From: an uncultured Ruminococcus sp.
GTDB lineage: Bacteria; Bacillota; Clostridia; Oscillospirales; Acutalibacteraceae
Assembly: GCA_902803035.1 (NCBI GenBank)
Contig: CADCON010000001.1
Coordinates: forward strand, 1-6,849
Length of the DNA stretch: 6,849 bases
Direction of reading: 5' to 3'
Made by a program: the position numbers and the translations under genes. Below are positions 6,260-6,849 of this stretch, piece after piece. How positions within the stretch are numbered: the stretch's first letter is position 1; each line of letters opens with the position of its first letter. Under the pieces are notes generated by a model. It was not told the origin of the DNA, ran no database searches, and saw only the letters and a list, made by a program, of their open reading frames with translations.

Positions 6260-6601
6260 TTACGCCATCTTTTCCGGCAGCTGCTTGCCGCCTAAAATAT
6301 GAAAATGTATGTGCTGAATGGTCTGTGCGCCATCTTCTCCGCTGTTTGTGATCACGCGGAAGCCGTTGTCGAGTCCCTGCTCCTTGGCGATCTTGGCGAT
6401 GATCTCGAAGATGTGGGCGATGATCTCACTGTTTTCCGGAGTGATGTCAGCCGCGGAATCGGCAATGTGCCGTTTGGGTATCACCAGAATATGCACAGGC
6501 GCCATCGGGTTGATGTCCTTGAATGCCAGAACAAACTCGTCCTCGTACACCTTGGTGGAGGGAATCTCTCCGGCGGCAATTTTGCAGAATAAGCAATCCA
6601 T
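6260..6601 (-). CDS. HIT family purine nucleotide hydrolase (HinT-like)
   Basis: HinT-type proteins are small dimeric cytosolic hydrolases of AMP/GMP phosphoramidates and acyl-adenylates; their physiological role in bacteria is poorly fixed. The 113 residues match the family. MDCLFCKIAAGEIPS at the N-terminus contains CxxC (C3, C6). KVYEDEFVLAFKDINPMAPVHILVIPKRHI (17-46) is the conserved core, and ITNSGEDGAQTIQHIHFHILGG carries the histidine triad H97-x-H99-x-H101. C3, C6, H45 and H97 fit the usual structural zinc site of the branch. The ATG at 6601 has AAAGGA upstream at a slightly long spacing of about 12 bases. It follows the unidentified gene by 26 bp, and its stop lies 3 bp before the alternative start of the Apt-like gene, so it appears to be in one transcript with them. 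Confidence 0.95.
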   Translation of the reverse strand: MDCLFCKIAAGEIPSTKVYEDEFVLAFKDINPMAPVHILVIPKRHIADSAADITPENSEIIAHIFEIIAKIAKEQGLDNGFRVITNSGEDGAQTIQHIHFHILGGKQLPEKMA

Positions 6602-6627
6602 TTTATCAATCTATCCTTTCTAAAACA

Positions 6628-6849
6628 TTAATCTGTAAGAGGTTTGTAAATCCAATAATTGTAAAGATCCATTATAAAATCCGGGGTGAACGTCTGGTAG
6701 GCATCCGGAATGATATCATACGTTCTGTAAAGAATACAGAATAACTCCGGGAATTTTTCAAAAGGCAGCCCTCGGATAGATAACTCTTCCGCGGTGCGGA
6801 GCATTTTTGCATTCAGCGAACGAATCCCGCATTTTGGTCCGAACAAATA
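6628..6849 (-). CDS. C-terminal part of an unidentified protein, N-terminus off the window
   Basis: A frame enters from the right edge and stays open to a TAA at 6630-6628, giving 73 visible residues ending NYWIYKPLTD. The only possible start near the edge is a TTG at 6846 with no visible upstream context, so I treat the gene as truncated by the window. The visible part is rich in aromatic residues (FPELFCILYRTYD, DAYQTF, DLYNYWIY) with no recognised motif, and looks like a small helical domain. It lies 26 bp upstream of the HIT gene with no terminator between, so it may be the preceding gene of the same operon. Its DNA is more AT-rich than its neighbours towards the stop. I do not recognise the family. 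Confidence 0.55.
   Translation of the reverse strand, partial: YLFGPKCGIRSLNAKMLRTAEELSIRGLPFEKFPELFCILYRTYDIIPDAYQTFTPDFIMDLYNYWIYKPLTD

Overview
The window looks like a chromosomal segment of a moderately GC-balanced Bacillota, most likely a gut-type clostridium (Oscillospirales/Ruminococcaceae-like). That assignment is an inference. It rests on strong AGGAGG-type Shine-Dalgarno sites, extended -10 promoters, a short clostridial-type peptide deformylase, a DUF4026-type protein and a Rec2/ComEC protein with a low-similarity C-terminal domain. I see no phage, transposon, CRISPR array, tRNA or rRNA.

Layout, left to right. (1) Positions 1-650, minus strand: a peptide deformylase-like gene followed by a tightly coupled ArsC/Spx-family reductase that runs off the left edge. 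An extended -10 promoter at 684-712 drives them. (2) Positions 651-1160: a 510 bp divergent intergenic region. It holds a 6-5-6 palindrome, a cluster of DnaA-box-like 9-mers centred on a 13-bp-stem hairpin, an AT-rich stretch and a rightward extended -10 promoter. (3) Positions 1161-3203, plus strand: mtnN (MTA/SAH nucleosidase), then a DUF4026/DUF2314-type protein of unknown function. (4) Positions 3204-3331: a small 16-bp tandem repeat and a probably bidirectional intrinsic terminator between convergent transcription units. (5) Positions 3332-6849, minus strand: an apparent operon read right to left. Its order is an unidentified partial gene, a HIT/HinT hydrolase, an adenine phosphoribosyltransferase-like gene and comEC.

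Functional links are inference. MtnN releases adenine from S-adenosylhomocysteine and methylthioadenosine, and the Apt-like enzyme could return adenine to AMP. HinT-type proteins act on purine phosphoramidates. ComEC imports single-stranded DNA.

The points most worth a second look are three. ComEC's C-terminal metallo-beta-lactamase-like domain keeps its overall pattern but has lost all recognisable metal ligands. The DnaA-box-like hairpin cluster lies next to an AT-rich tract between divergent genes. The deformylase has Met where the family's motif-I Gln normally sits. I did not find a convincing wholly new multi-gene system here.
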